Assembly (NCBI GenBank): GCA_027257055.1
Contig: JAPVLO010000045.1
Coordinates: 310,001-374,000, forward strand
Length of the DNA stretch: 64,000 nucleotides
DNA from: Cephalopachus bancanus
Taxonomy: Eukaryota > Chordata > Mammalia > Primates > Tarsiidae
Direction of reading: 5' to 3'
The position numbers and the translations under genes are program-made. Shown here piece after piece: positions 21,766 through 33,447 of the stretch (positions are counted from its first letter, which is position 1; the number at the start of each line of letters is the position of its first letter). The notes beneath the pieces were generated by a model. The model was not told the origin of the DNA and did not search any database. It saw only the letters and a list, made by a program, of their open reading frames with translations.

Positions 21766-22317
21766 ATATTTTAAAAAAATCGAATGGGGGAACTCTTGGT
21801 GGGAGGGCATCTTCTGGGGAGTACTCACAGAGACAAAGGGAGAGTGAGTGTGTGAATGTCAGAAAAAGAGCAAGAAGCAGAATTATGAAGAGAGCAACTC
21901 AAGCGATCAGCTTCTACTTGATTAAAAGACACAGATATATTTGAAAGTTGTATAATTCTCTTCGCATAAATATCAGACCAGACAAAGCAATGAGGTAGGA
22001 GTGGAAATCTCATTTAAAAATTCAAAGGAAGTCACTCTGTGATTCAGCTATTTGATTATAAGATGGAGCTGGTAGCCTGCCATAATGGGTTTTAGTACTT
22101 GGAAACAGCAGTGTGAGGAGCTTGGATTATTTGAGGAGTGATTGGGCAAAAGTAGCTCTGAGCTGGGGCAGGGAAAAAAATGTGGGCCCCGTCAGGCCTC
22201 CAGAAGGCTTTTGGATGAGAACTTCCCCACCATGGATATGTAATCCAAGGAGGCAGGCAGGCAGCCTGAATCATGACCTCCTTGTATGCCTTCACCTAGT
22301 ACAGTGTAAAGGACATT

Positions 22318-22500
22318 TTTTAACTTTATTTTTAAAATTTTAATTGCTTTGGGGTTACAAATAGTTTTTGGTCACATGGCTGCATTGTATAGTAGAAGAA
22401 GTCTGGGCTTCAAATGTACCTACACTCTCTCCTGTGCACATTGTACCCGATTTTTCATCCCTCCACCCCTCCCTACTTCTGAGTCTCCAATGACACATTT
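22318..22500 (-). repeat. L1 3'-UTR-type fragment (minus strand)
   Basis: GGGGTTACAAATAGTTTTTG, GTGCACATTGTACCCGATTT, CTTCTGAGTCTCCAATGACA match antisense L1M 3' sequence. Confidence 0.55.
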
Positions 22501-24854
22501 AAAGTGTCATGTGTGAATGATCTGAGTCACAGCCAAATGACCATGTTGATGAGGCTGGAAGTAGCTGATGTTATTTAGCTCTCTTTGTCACAGGGCAGCA
22601 CATGCAGGTCTACTGACCCCAAAAGATGCCTCAAGTCTAGAGCTTGAGAGGATCTTAGATATCAGATTCTCCCAATTCTTTTCATACAGAGAGAAAGTGA
22701 CCCTGACAAGTGTGATGTGCTCTGAATGACTCAGTAGCCCAGTTGACCTGAAACCCAGGGCTCCAGTCTCTACTCAGTGCCCTTCTCACAGGAGTGCAGT
22801 GCTGTCACTTGACATCACACCAGGGCCAGACAGCTGCCTCCCTTCTCAGCTCTTCAGAGAGGAGCTCCGTAGTCCCCTTGCTGGCCCTTCTTTCCTGTAT
22901 TTCTGCTAAACTCCAGACGTGGCTCTTCTTAGTACACCTATCAAAATGTACTCACCCCAGGCTTCAGGCTTCTGCCAGGTGAAAGAATTGTGTTAGAGAT
23001 ATTGATGGGTGCTAATGTCTTACATCCAGAGGACACTGGGCTTGGAGTAAAAAGCCTCAGATACTTGTCCTGGCTTTGAGTAAATTCTAAAATCCTCCCA
23101 TCTAAAGTAAGAATAATGATACCAGTCTCAGAGGGTTTTTAAGATGGCAGACTGAGATTGGCAAAAATGATTTGTAATCTCTAAAGGGTATTAATGTCTC
23201 TATGGGGTTACATACAAGGTGGTATAGGGTTTTCTTGCACTTCAACTGCATCGCCCACGTTTGAGGGAGAATCACAGGTGTGTGTCTGACTGGCATGGGG
23301 CAGAGGTCTTCGGGAGTAGGTGGTCTCTCAATGCCCACCTCACGTCCCAATTCCAGCATGTAGACAGACGCTCACCTACATTGCTGACATATCGGACTGG
23401 CCTTAATTGTCCCTTGGAGTGTATAAAGCCAGTTTAAAAACATTAGCAGTTGGGAAAATGCCAACGCTATCTCTTCTGGCAACAAAAGAGGGCGACTCTT
23501 AATTTGATTTCCTTTACTGAGTCTTTGAGAGTCTCTGTACAGACTGGGCAATGAGAAATGCTATTTTACATGCTGAAGAAGAAGATGTTTGACTCATAAG
23601 GAATCCAGGTTGATGGTGACCTGGTCTATTCTCCTGCTTTTAAGCAGAACAACGTTTCTGCCAACAGCTAAATGGGCTTGGCTCTCACAGGTGTTCCCAG
23701 CTATAATTGCAAGTAGGGAACAAAGATAGAAGTGGAAGGAAGAATCCACCTGCTTTGCTACTAAGAAAAAAGATGCAGGCTGTACAGTTGGGTGGCTGGA
23801 AAGATAGGAAGAAGTGGCTATGACAATGGTGGGTTCTGGAATCCAGTTGCCAGGGTCTGAATCGTGGCCCCACCAGTTCCAATCAGGGTAACTTGGGCAA
23901 TTATTTCAATCTCCCTAAAGCTGTTTTTCCATCTGAATGAAGAATTTGAGTAAATGAATTAAAAAAGTTATTTGCTCCTTAGGCCTTTATGGGGGAATAA
24001 ATGGGAAAATGCATATTAAGTGTGTGGTGTATTACCTCGCATATGATGAGAGCACAACTTTTAGTTATATTTTACTATTTTCTTTATTCAAACAAAAACC
24101 AAGAGCCTTCAGAGATTAGTCCTAGGAAGAATTCTGGATGTAGGGAGGAGATGTCTAGCCAGAGACTCTCCTACTCTACTATTCTAAATTTTCATCTTCC
24201 TAGGCAGTCTTAGTACTATTCTGGTAGGTCAACGAGGGTTCAAACTCTCTGGTCAAAAGAATCCCTCTTAGGGTTGAGAACAGGTTAAAAATTTGAGAAT
24301 GACTTTCCCAAGTTCTGAGGTTGCTAAGCAACCTGTATCCTGCATTTAAACAATGTAGTCTATGATGTCAGAGGTAATTAGCCCCCAGTCTCTTGGGTAT
24401 ATGTTGAGGGGCATACAATCTCATGCCTCTTGCCTGGATTTCTTGTTTCCCTGCTTCCAACCCTGCCTCCATAGAAGAGTCCCCTTAAGAACGCGCACTC
24501 AGAGCTCCCTCACAGATAATCTTGATGTCAAGACCCGAGATGCAGATGCCTTCCCTGTTCTCTGCAGTTCTAGTGCTTTCCTTCTTCATCCTAGTTTACT
24601 GAGTGAGATACAGGCATTTTCCTTCCTTAGATGACTGGTCCAATATGTTTCTCCTCCACTAATGTGAGCACCTCATCCCACTCCACCATGAGATTTTATC
24701 CTGGAAGGTCAAGTCACAACGCCACACGCCCATCTTTCCCAAGCGTGTTCTCTGGGACCCTTGCTCTCTGTTGTGTTAATGCGAATTCTAGTGGAAAAGG
24801 AAATTTCTACAGTCAAAACATTCAGGAAAAATTAGGTTTAAAAAATGAAATTGG
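22501..24854. other. Intergenic DNA, no gene
   Basis: MIR-type fragments at about 23028-23150 and 23840-24060 (both +). Otherwise unique-looking sequence without recognisable coding content. Open frames here are short and lack family resemblance. Confidence 0.5.
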
Positions 24855-25215
24855 TTTCTTATTTTTGTTGTGGTAAAATATACACAACATAAAATTTACC
24901 ATTTTAACCATGTTTCAACATAAGTTCTGTGGCGCTAAGTATATTCACATTGTTGCATAACCATCACTATTTTCCATACTCAGACATTTTTCATCATCCC
25001 AAACTGAACCTCTAGATCCATTAAACAATAACACCCCATTTCCTCCCCTCTCCTTGACCCCTGGCAACCATCATTCCACTTTCAGTCTCTGTGAATTCGA
25101 CTATTCCAGGAACCTTACATAAATGGAATCATATTTGTCTTTGTGACTGGTTTCTTTCTCTTAGCCTTCAAGGTTCATCTATGTTGAAGCATATGTCAGA
25201 ATTTCCTTTCTTTTC

Positions 25216-25507
25216 TTTTTTTTTTTTTTGAGTTGGAGTCTCACTCCCTTGCCCAGGCTAAAGGGCAGTGGCCACCCCAGTGTCGACCTGCTGGGCTCTG
25301 GTGATCCTTCTGCCTCAGCCTTCCAAGTAGCCGGAACTATAGGTGCGCACTACCACGCCTGGCTAATTATTTTTATTTTTATTTTTATTGTAGAGACGTG
25401 GTCTCGTCAAGTTGCCTGGGCTGGTCTCGAACCCGCGGGCTCAGACATTCCACTCCCCTCCGCCTCCCAAAGTGCTGGGATTATAGGCTGAACCACGGAG
25501 CCCAGCC
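25216..25507 (-). mobile_element. Young-type Alu (minus strand) inside L1
   Basis: Poly-T, GAGTTGGAGTCTCACTCC, GTGTCGACCTGCTGGGCTC, middle of TTTTTATTTTTATTGTAG, GAACCCGCGGGCTCAGAC, end CCACGGAGCCCAGCC. It carries the subfamily signatures shared with 6625-6915 and 50289-50583. Confidence 0.9.
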
Positions 25508-25526
25508 TCCCTTTTAAGACTAACGC

Positions 25527-25669
25527 ACCTGTAGTTCCAGCTACTTGGAAGGCTGAGGCGGAAGGATTGCCGGAGGCCAGCAGGTTGAGGCTGCGGTGCC
25601 CAGGAGCTGCCATTGCACTCCAGTCTGGGCAACAGAGTGAGACTCCAACTCAAAAAAAAAAAAAAAAGA
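25527..25669 (+). mobile_element. Alu right-arm monomer (+), inverted to its neighbour
   Basis: CGCACCTGTAGTTCCAGC through GACTCCAACTCAAAA and a poly-A, with AAGACTAA on both sides (25518-25525 and about 25667-25674). This is a 5'-truncated or monomer insertion only 10-20 bases from the antisense Alu. Confidence 0.85.
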
Positions 25670-26141
25670 CTAAATAGTTTTCCATTGTATGTATGCACCA
25701 CATTTTGCTTAACTACTCATTGGCGATGGCTACTTGGGTTGCTTCGGCCTTTTGGCTTTTGTGAATAATGCTTCTGTGAGCATGCATGTGCAAGAATCTG
25801 TTTGCGTCCCTACTTCCAATTCTTTTGGGCCCAGAAGTGGAATAACTGGATCATATGGTTATTCTAGTTTTAATTTTTTTAGGAGCTGCCATACTATTTT
25901 CCACAGAGGCGGCATCATTTTACATTTCCACCAGCACTGTACAAGTGTTCCAGTTTCTCCACATTCTTATCAGTGCTCTCTATTTACTGTGTTTTAAAAT
26001 ATATATAATAAATATTCACACTGGGTGTCAAGTGGAATCTCACTTGTAGGTTTGATTTGTATTGCCCTCGTGGGAGGTTTTCACTGTAGGTTTTCATGGG
26101 CATATTGGCCATCCGTATTTCCTCTTTGGAGAAATGTCTGT

Positions 26142-26393
26142 TTAAGTCTTTTGTCCATTTTTCAGTTCGGTTATTTGGATTTTTGTTATTGAGTTGCAGG
26201 GGTTCATTTCATTATATGTTTTGGATATTATTCCCTTATTAGACATATGATTTGCCAATATTTTCTCCCATTCTATGAGCTGCCTTTTCATTTTGCTGAT
26301 AGTGTTCTTTGATGCATGAATGTTTTTAATTCCAATGAAGTCCAATTGATCTATTTTTTCTTTGGTTGCTTGTGTCTTTGGTGTTGTCTTCAA
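26142..26393 (-). pseudogene. L1 ORF2p remnant
   Basis: An 83-residue open stretch in the minus strand resembling the C-terminal third of L1 ORF2 (reverse-transcriptase polyprotein downstream region). It is isolated, with no catalytic domain, so non-functional. Confidence 0.8.
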
Positions 26394-26400
26394 GAAAACA

Positions 26401-26424
26401 AAATAAATAAATAAATAAATAAAA
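26401..26424. repeat. (AAAT)n microsatellite
   Basis: AAATAAATAAATAAATAAAT run within the L1, adjoining ORF2 sequence. Confidence 0.85.
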
Positions 26425-26585
26425 CAAACAAGCAGAAAACATTGAGAGTTTCTTCCTTGTGTTTTTTTTCAAGAGTTTTGACTCTTATGTTTAGGTCTTT
26501 GATCCATTTTGAGTTAATTTGTGTATATGGAATAAGAAAGGGTCCAACTTCATTTTTTTGTATGTGGGAAATAGGTTTCTTTTAT

Positions 26586-27500
26586 CAACTACTGTTGATT
26601 GGTTGTAAGTAACAGAACCTGAGATAGATTAACTTTTAAAAAGGGAAAATTATTGGAATAATTTTATGTGGTTCATAGGAATTAAGGGAAAAACTGAATG
26701 GTCAAGTCTCTGGATATACAGAATCTGGGAAATATTTAGAAAATGTAGGAACTCATGGACTGTTTCTAAGAGTGCTGTGCTCTGAGAGACTCAGTTCCAG
26801 TGATCATGTGTGTGTAATTCTGCACTGGTTACCACATTTGGCCAGGGGCGTGTGGCGGGGAGTGTGTGTATGTGTTGAGAATGAGGCAGCATTGCCACTG
26901 AACAGTCTCAACAAACAGGACCACATGAAATGCAGGGTCAAGGTGGGTGGAAGGGAGAGAGAGTTTCCCAAAGAAAACCAGAATGCTGTTATCAAAGGGA
27001 GGGAAAAGGGGGTCCTGGGCCAGTTAAACAATAGACACCCACTACTTTTCTTCATTTAAAACTTTCTCCGAGCTGTTGATATTGGTTTGTGAATCTCTGG
27101 TAGGGAGGAATAGAGTATGAAGCATTTCTTATACCTATTTGCCCATAAAACCCTTAGGTGCATCTTACAGGATTACTATTCCACAGAACATGTTTTGGGA
27201 AATGTTCTCATATGCTAATAAGAGGAACTATGTACTTACACAAACTCCCTGGGAGATTCTGAGAGAGTACGTCTTCTAACCATTACAAAAATTTGAATAA
27301 TTTATCCTAATGAAAATATAAAGTATGGAAAATTAGTGTATCTGAATCATTTCAGAGAGCAGAACAAGTTTCACTATAGTAGATTTTCACTTTTGAAAAG
27401 AAATATTCAGAGTTAAGATAAGTGGCAATACAGACTCCAGACTATCTACAGTGAATTACTCATGATTTAATAGAGTTCAGTTCCTGTAATAGGACAGTTG
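26586..27500. other. Intergenic, no gene
   Basis: 26590-26760 resembles an old repeat (TTGTAAGTAACAGAACCTGA) that I cannot name. The rest is unrecognised. Open frames on both strands at 26772-27059 overlap each other and look like composition artefacts. Confidence 0.4.
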
Positions 27501-27654
27501 TTTGTTTTTTTTCTCTACATTTGGAGAATGCCACAGAGCACACACTAACAAGAACGAGAAAGGTTTTCATTGGCTTCCTGGTTGGTGGTTAGAAGATGTA
27601 CTGGAAACATTGAGAGGAAAGACAGTCACAGGCTAGAAGCATCAGATGAACAGG

Positions 27655-27987
27655 TCAAAGGAAGGTGCTGACCATGCAGTATGTGTTTTTTTTCTCCCTT
27701 CTTACGGTACAGTTCCAATCAGAAGGGTTGTCCCAGAAGCAGGAGCTTGCTGAGTGTAATCTAGCTTCATTCTTCTGCATTATTACACAGGTCACAACGT
27801 ATTGAAATGGTTTTCCCAGGTTGGTGAGTTGACTTAAAGTTTGTTCAACAACATCTGTGGTCCACAGATTCACTTTGCTGGGTTGGTAAGCGTTACTGGC
27901 AATGGCACTTTCAATGGCCTTTTTCACCATGTTGCTTACTTCATCAATAATGAAAGCAGTCTCTTCCACTGTCTGGTAGTCTTCCAT
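27655..27987 (-). pseudogene. DYNLT1: DYNLT1 (Tctex-1) processed retrocopy
   Basis: The minus strand encodes 110 residues, beginning [19 protein letters not shown] and including [20 protein letters not shown] and [17 protein letters not shown]. This is clearly the dynein light chain Tctex-type 1 (113 residues as I remember it). It is intronless across the whole coding length and, after 27,655, followed on the minus strand by 3'-UTR-like sequence with an A-rich stretch near 27,505-27,520, so it is a retrocopy. The last residues (VSTFL then stop) differ from the usual FGLSI end, consistent with a small frameshift at the C-terminus. About a fifth of residues appear changed, including GG to AS near residue 30. 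No promoter was seen. Transcription cannot be excluded. Confidence 0.88.
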
Positions 27988-28032
27988 CTTTCCTCCAGCA
28001 TGTCGTCTCCATGTTTTCTAACCACACTTTGA

Positions 28033-30060
28033 TGACCACTGGCCAAAACCTCAGAACAAAGGCCTGATATGGCTTCTGGAGGTAGAAAGAACTCTCACTT
28101 TCAAAGTGTAGCAGCTAGTCTTCCAGCTTCCAAAGAGGAATATCATACTTCTTCTAAAGGAAGTCCCAGTGGACAGAGGAGAGAGTCTGGCTATTGTAAC
28201 CTGGCAGGTATTGGCATGACCTTGGCTAGGTGCCTAGCTTGCTAACTCTTGGGTGTCTGACAGCTGCAGGTTCAGAGTGATTGGAGACAGAAAGACATAA
28301 GGGCTGATCAGGGGCCTGTGTTCCCAGGGCATGGCTGGGAGTCCATTACTGATCTGGGGATCTTTTGTGATTTTCAGAATTGGTGCCTTTTTTTGTTCTG
28401 TTCCTAGCACTACCCCTCCCAACTTCTCCAAAATGCAGGCATCCTCCGTATGTTTGCCATTTCATAAATCATAGTGAGTGGGGAATAGGTGACCAGCCAC
28501 CAGGGCCACAGTCCCTCATCAGCTCCAGGTAAGGTGAGAGTAACTGTTTTTACTTCCAAAAGTGAGTGTCAATTGACAGGGTGATTTGAAAATGGGTTTC
28601 AGGATGGCACAATCAGGTCTTTGCTGGGAGCCTCTCAAGGCATGAAGAATCTTCTGATCTCAAAGATGAGCCTTGTTTTCCAGAGGGCCAGGTTTGGGGA
28701 TCAATGACCTGCACAGTCAATGCAAGAAGCTGGGAACCAATGAGAATGGGTAGTGGGAGTGTTCCTGGTACTGAGGGTGGTATTTTCTAGAATGTGAACC
28801 AGGAAGCAGGAAAACTGGGGGTCTGGGGCTCTACCTCAGCTCTTCAATGAATGTTCAGTGACCTCTATGCTTCAGGATTTTTTTTCTCTATAAAGTGAAG
28901 AGAGTTAGACTAAATCAATTAATTCAAAAATAAACATTTACCAGGCTTCGATTATGCATGGCTCTGTGCTAGAGGGACATGACATTAAACAAGGCACACT
29001 TCATGCCCTTGTGAAGATGATTCCAAGGTCTCTTGCTGCGCTTATATTCTACGAGTCTATAAAACAACGCCTAACTACAGCAGCCCTTGGACACTGTGTA
29101 CTTTCACATGTGTTGTCACCGCTGCACTGAAAAGCATGTTGTTCTTCCCACTGGCTGGAGGTCAGGTGACTTGTCTCAGGACACATGGCTGTTAAGAACT
29201 GGACTTGAATCCACTTCTTTTGCTTCTCAGTTGTTCCATGCTCTCTGCTCTGTGGCTGGGGTCTAGGACTCTTCCCGCCCCACCCAGATTTTCCTGCACA
29301 ATGATAGTTGTCATCTGCCAAGCACTTACTTTGGGTCCTGCTACAAGCATTATGTCATGGAAATCTCCCAGCAACCTCATTAGGTAGGTACTGCTAGTCT
29401 TTTGCACTCAGATGTCCCCTCTGTGGGGGATGTCATAAATCTAGCAAACCACTCAATGTCCTTCTCAGGGAGCATAAAGAGATTGCTGGTGATTATACAG
29501 GACAAACTTACGCAAGCATGAATTTTTCAAAAATGTATGTTTCCTCAAAGTTTTCCATTCAACTTGCACACAAAAGTAAATAAAGAGATGAAATATATAT
29601 TGAGATATAATTGATCAGTTGAGAGGTGGTTTTCAGGAATCATGAATGCATCCTTCCACATCTTCTTCAAACAACAGACTGGACAACAAATTACATATTA
29701 TTAATGTGTGAGGAAGAAAACGAGACTGCATTGTCTGCTGGAATAGAAAAACCCCAGCCGGGTGGAAGATGACAAACAAATTACTATTGTACAACATGTA
29801 TCAATGAACCTGCAATGCTTGTCAGTGACTGTTCACATGTTAACACTTGTTAGAAAAATATAAGATATAAAATTTTGATTTTTTTGTCATAAATAAGTTC
29901 GTTGATGTCCAAAATTCTATTATAAGCCAAATATCATTACAATAAAATAATTGTTCCAATGCTCTCTATTTAATATAAAGCAATTTGTTTTTCACTATTT
30001 TGTAAAAAAAAGTGCAATGGAGTTGCTGGTAGTTGAGCCACGAATGTTTCTAAGTGCAAA
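28033..30060. other. Intergenic DNA, old MIR/L2 fragments
   Basis: No gene. L2-like at 28920-29030 and MIR-like (minus) at 29110-29220 and 29300-29400. The remainder is unrecognised. Open frames are short. Confidence 0.5.
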
Positions 30061-30064
30061 GGGC

Positions 30065-30165
30065 TAGTATTGTCGTTTTACAGAAGGGGAAACAGGCTCA
30101 GTGAGGTTGAGTCATGGGCTCAGAGACCCACAGCTAGTCAGCTGCATTCAAGTCCAGGTATTTCT
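30065..30165 (-). repeat. MIR SINE fragment (minus)
   Basis: CAGAAGGGGAAACAGGCTCA, CAGCTAGTCAGCTGCATTCA in reversed MIR order. Confidence 0.6.
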
Positions 30166-30424
30166 AAGACTACCATGCTTCATGGCCTTGTGGACTCATT
30201 GAGAGAGAGAGAATTGGGAGGACAATGGGCTCTGTCCTCTCCCAGTGACAGGAAGGTTGTCCCTGGGACAGGGTCCTTCCTGGGCTCTAACTGGAAGTAG
30301 GGACCAATTTAGAGGAGTCCAGGGTGCTGCTGTGAAGAGACCTCGGTCAGGGCTGTTCATAGCGTGAAGGCCTGATGTTAAGGCCATCACCAGGAAACAT
30401 AATAGGCTTTCTTTCTTTCATTTT

Positions 30425-30692
30425 TTTGGAATAGTAATCTTACTCTGTCAACAGGCTGGAGTGCAGTGGCACACTTGTGGCCACCGCGGCCTTGACCTGC
30501 TGCCTTAGCTTTCCAAGTAGCTGGAAACACAGGCATGCGCCACCATGCCCGGCTAATTTTTTTTTTTTTTTAATTGTAGAGATGAGGTCTCGCCAAGTTG
30601 CCCAGGCTGGTCTTGAATCCCTGGGCTCAGGCAATTCTCTCACCTCAGCCTCCCAAAGTGGGATTACAGGTGTGAGCTACGGCGCCTGGCCA
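30425..30692 (-). mobile_element. Alu (minus strand)
   Basis: TCTTACTCTGTCAACAGGCTGGAGTG start, poly-T middle (TTTTTTTTTTTTTTTTAATTG), end GCTACGGCGCCTGGCC. AGGCTTTC lies on each flank. Confidence 0.85.
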
Positions 30693-32680
30693 TCACAGGC
30701 TTTCAAGGCCCAAAAGAGACTTCAGGTCCCACAGACCCAGAGGCCCCTAATATGAGCCAGCTGAGAGGCTGGATCACCCTGTCACTTTCCAGAAGGCATA
30801 CTGGTGTGGGGAAAGGGAACTCGTGGGGAAAGCCACTTCTAAGGGTTGAGACCCTCTCTTTCTCCTTGTGCTTGGCACCCTCCTGGGCTCCCTCTTCTCA
30901 CCCTCAAGCCTCCGAAAGGCCTTTCCTCCTCCTGCAGGCTGCCTAAGTTGCTCCCCTCACCTTGGAGGCTCTCAGACCTGAGAGTTAACCTGGCCAGACA
31001 GTGCCTTCACCTCAGGGCTTCTGTGTAGCCTCATGCCATTGTGGGAAGACTGAAAATTAGTGGGGTGCACCCCAACGGACAGATGGAGAGTATAGGTTTA
31101 AAGTGAACAGAAATGGCTCACCTCACTCTGACAGATTTGGGTTGAAGCCCTGATCTTAGTTCCTACGTGGGTAGAAAGAACTCATGCCTACTGTTTGTAG
31201 ATACTTTATCTATCAGGACTCCATGAGGCAGGCCGTCTCCATTCTACAAATAAGGAGCCACAGGCTTGGAGAAGTTAAATAGCTTGGTCAAGACATTAAG
31301 CTGTAGGGCAACTGAGGCAGGATTCAAACTCAAGAACTTCTAGATCCAAAGCCAGGGCTCTCCCCCTCTGCCCCTGCTTCTTTCACTCCCACACTGTGAT
31401 TTTCCAGTATTGTAGGGTACAAAGTAAGGTTGACAGCTCACTGGACGTGAGGGAAGTCCAGGAGGTCCCTTATGGTAGGTGAGGGGCTGGTAATTGGAGT
31501 CCTAATTGCCTGATGAAAGCTGATCCTGCAGGCCCTGATTTTTAATTATCTTGCAAGCAGTCATGATGGGCTCAGACTCATTTGTTAGCAACAGGAAGTG
31601 TGTGGGATGTGCAGATACTCTGAAGGGACCTTTTAAGGTAGCCAGCAGCTCTAACCTAGTCCTGGATGGAGTAAACAGAGCAGCCTAGAGATGAATCTGC
31701 AAACTGCGGGGGTGGAGGGGGGGTGGAGGGGTGGGGAATGATCTAAGTCCTGCAGGCCCCAGGAGAGGTGGCTCTGACGGTTGTGAGGTCACCTCCGGGA
31801 GACAGATGCTAATGGATGAAGATCACAGCCTCCACAGAGATAGGTGTGAGGCATGTATCTGTGAGTCACTGCGGGAGAGGCTAGCAGTCATGCCCCGAAA
31901 CCCAGGGAGCCGGACCAAGCTATCTCCACAGCCGCCCTCCCATAAAATACGTGATTAATGATCATAAAACTCCTCACAAATGGGCGGTTGCAAACTAGGT
32001 TTGCACTCCGCATGAGAAGAAGGTGCTTCACATTCAATTAATTTTTATCTGACCTGTCTGAGTCCTCAGGGAAGGGCTCTCCTTGTGCTGCGAGGATTAA
32101 ATTCTCTGCCAGGCCTGCGGGGAGTCACAGCTCAGGATCCTTCTAGGCTCTGAAGCACTGGAGGGTGTATTTGTGAGCTGTGCAAAATATAGATGACAAA
32201 AACCAAGCAGATGGGGGAATAATGAGCTTAATTGTTCTCTTTCCCACCCCCTGGAGACCTGGGTAGGTAAAATCAAGCCTATTCTCTTGGAACTTAAAAG
32301 AGAAATCAGGTGGCAGTTTTTTCTTTTTTCTCAAGAAACGAATTTTTTTAAGAGGAACATTTCCAGCGCACGCAGCCTATTTTAACCCTGCATTGGTGGA
32401 ACGAGAGGGACAGGAACAGGAACGGTGGGGTGGGCTCTTTTCGTTTCCGATGTTTGCTGTGACCCTGAACATGTCTTGGTTTTTCCTCCTGAGGTGGGGG
32501 TGGGAGGCTAGGGGAGCATTGTGTGTGAGTTGCTCTTGGAGCCAAGCACAACTTTGGGGAGGGGGGACTGTATGACTGGAGTGAGCAGGGAGTGTTAATA
32601 TGATCCTGGGCTGGTTCCTAGTTCTTAACCTGAGGACCCAGTCCTGCCAGGTGGGAGAAGAACACAGTGGTCGGAAGACT
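30693..32680. other. Intergenic, with a candidate conserved block
   Basis: 31180-31360 is a MIR (minus). 31890-32110 is a homeobox-site-rich block described under findings. No gene is seen. A G-rich stretch (GGGGTGGAGGGGGGGTGGAG) at 31709-31735 is a possible G-quadruplex-forming sequence. Confidence 0.45.
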
Positions 32681-32695
32681 GAGGCACAGGCTCTT

Positions 32696-33435
32696 TATAT
32701 ATATATATTTTATTTTAAAGATGTGGGGTACAATTCAGGACTAGGTATACAAGTGGACATCATACAGATAAAGTTTGGGTATCCCTTTGTTTCCCACTTT
32801 GCCTGGTTTGAGATCAGGTACCCTTACTGGTATTTCCCCCCCCACCCCCCAGCAGTATCCTGCTACTGCCAATCCCTTTCTTATAGTATGATGGTAAATG
32901 TGCAGGGTCCGCTTATGAGTGAGAACATGTGGTACTCTGTTCTTTGTTTCTGTGATTGATCACTGAGTATGATAGACTCTAAATCCATCCAAGTTGCTGT
33001 GAAGTCCGTATGTTTGTCCTTCTTTATGGCTGCGTAATATTCTATCCTGTATATGTACCACATTTTAAAAATCCAGTCCAGTTTTGATGGGCAGCATGGC
33101 TAGTTCCATGTTTCTGTTATTGTGAATAGTACTGTAATAAACGTGTGTGCAGGTGTCTTTTTTGTAGAATAATTTGAGTTCCTCCAGGTATATTCCCAGT
33201 AGGGGGATTGCTGGGTCACATGGAAGGTCAATTCCTAGTTCTTTTAGAAATCACCACATTGTTTTCCATAGAGGTTAAACTAGCTTGCATTCCCACCAGA
33301 AGTGTAGAACCATTCCCTTTTCTCCGCATCCTCACCAGCATCTGTTGTTGTTTGTTTTATTAAGGATAGCCATTCTTACTGGGTTAGGTGGTATCTCAAT
33401 GTGGTTTTGATTTGCATTTCTCTGGTGATTAGGAA
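32696..33435 (-). repeat. L1, 5'-truncated, with target duplication (minus strand)
   Basis: Antisense L1 including ATATGTACCACATTTTAAAA and TGAGTGAGAACATGTGGTAC. The minus-strand 32881-33063 frame reads MWYIYRIEYYAAIKKDKHTD, the L1 ORF2 C-terminus. GCACAGGCTCTT occurs at 32684-32695 and 33436-33447, so the ends are defined and the insertion is intact at both junctions. Confidence 0.92.
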
Positions 33436-33447
33436 GCACAGGCTCTT

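Larger units (their letters stand above)
24855..26585 (-). repeat. L1M element, 5'-truncated, split by Alus (minus strand)
   Basis: 24855-25208 is antisense L1M 3' UTR (AAAATATACACAACATAAAA, CATCACTATTTTCCATACTC). It resumes at 25668 after two Alu insertions. 26142-26393 on the minus strand encodes a recognisable ORF2 piece (MKTTPKTQATKEKIDQLDFI, then KRQLIEWEKI). The element is inert. Confidence 0.85.

Noticed and set aside
32881..33063. 60-codon minus-strand frame
   Set aside because: It is the C-terminal end of L1 ORF2 in a truncated L1, not a gene.
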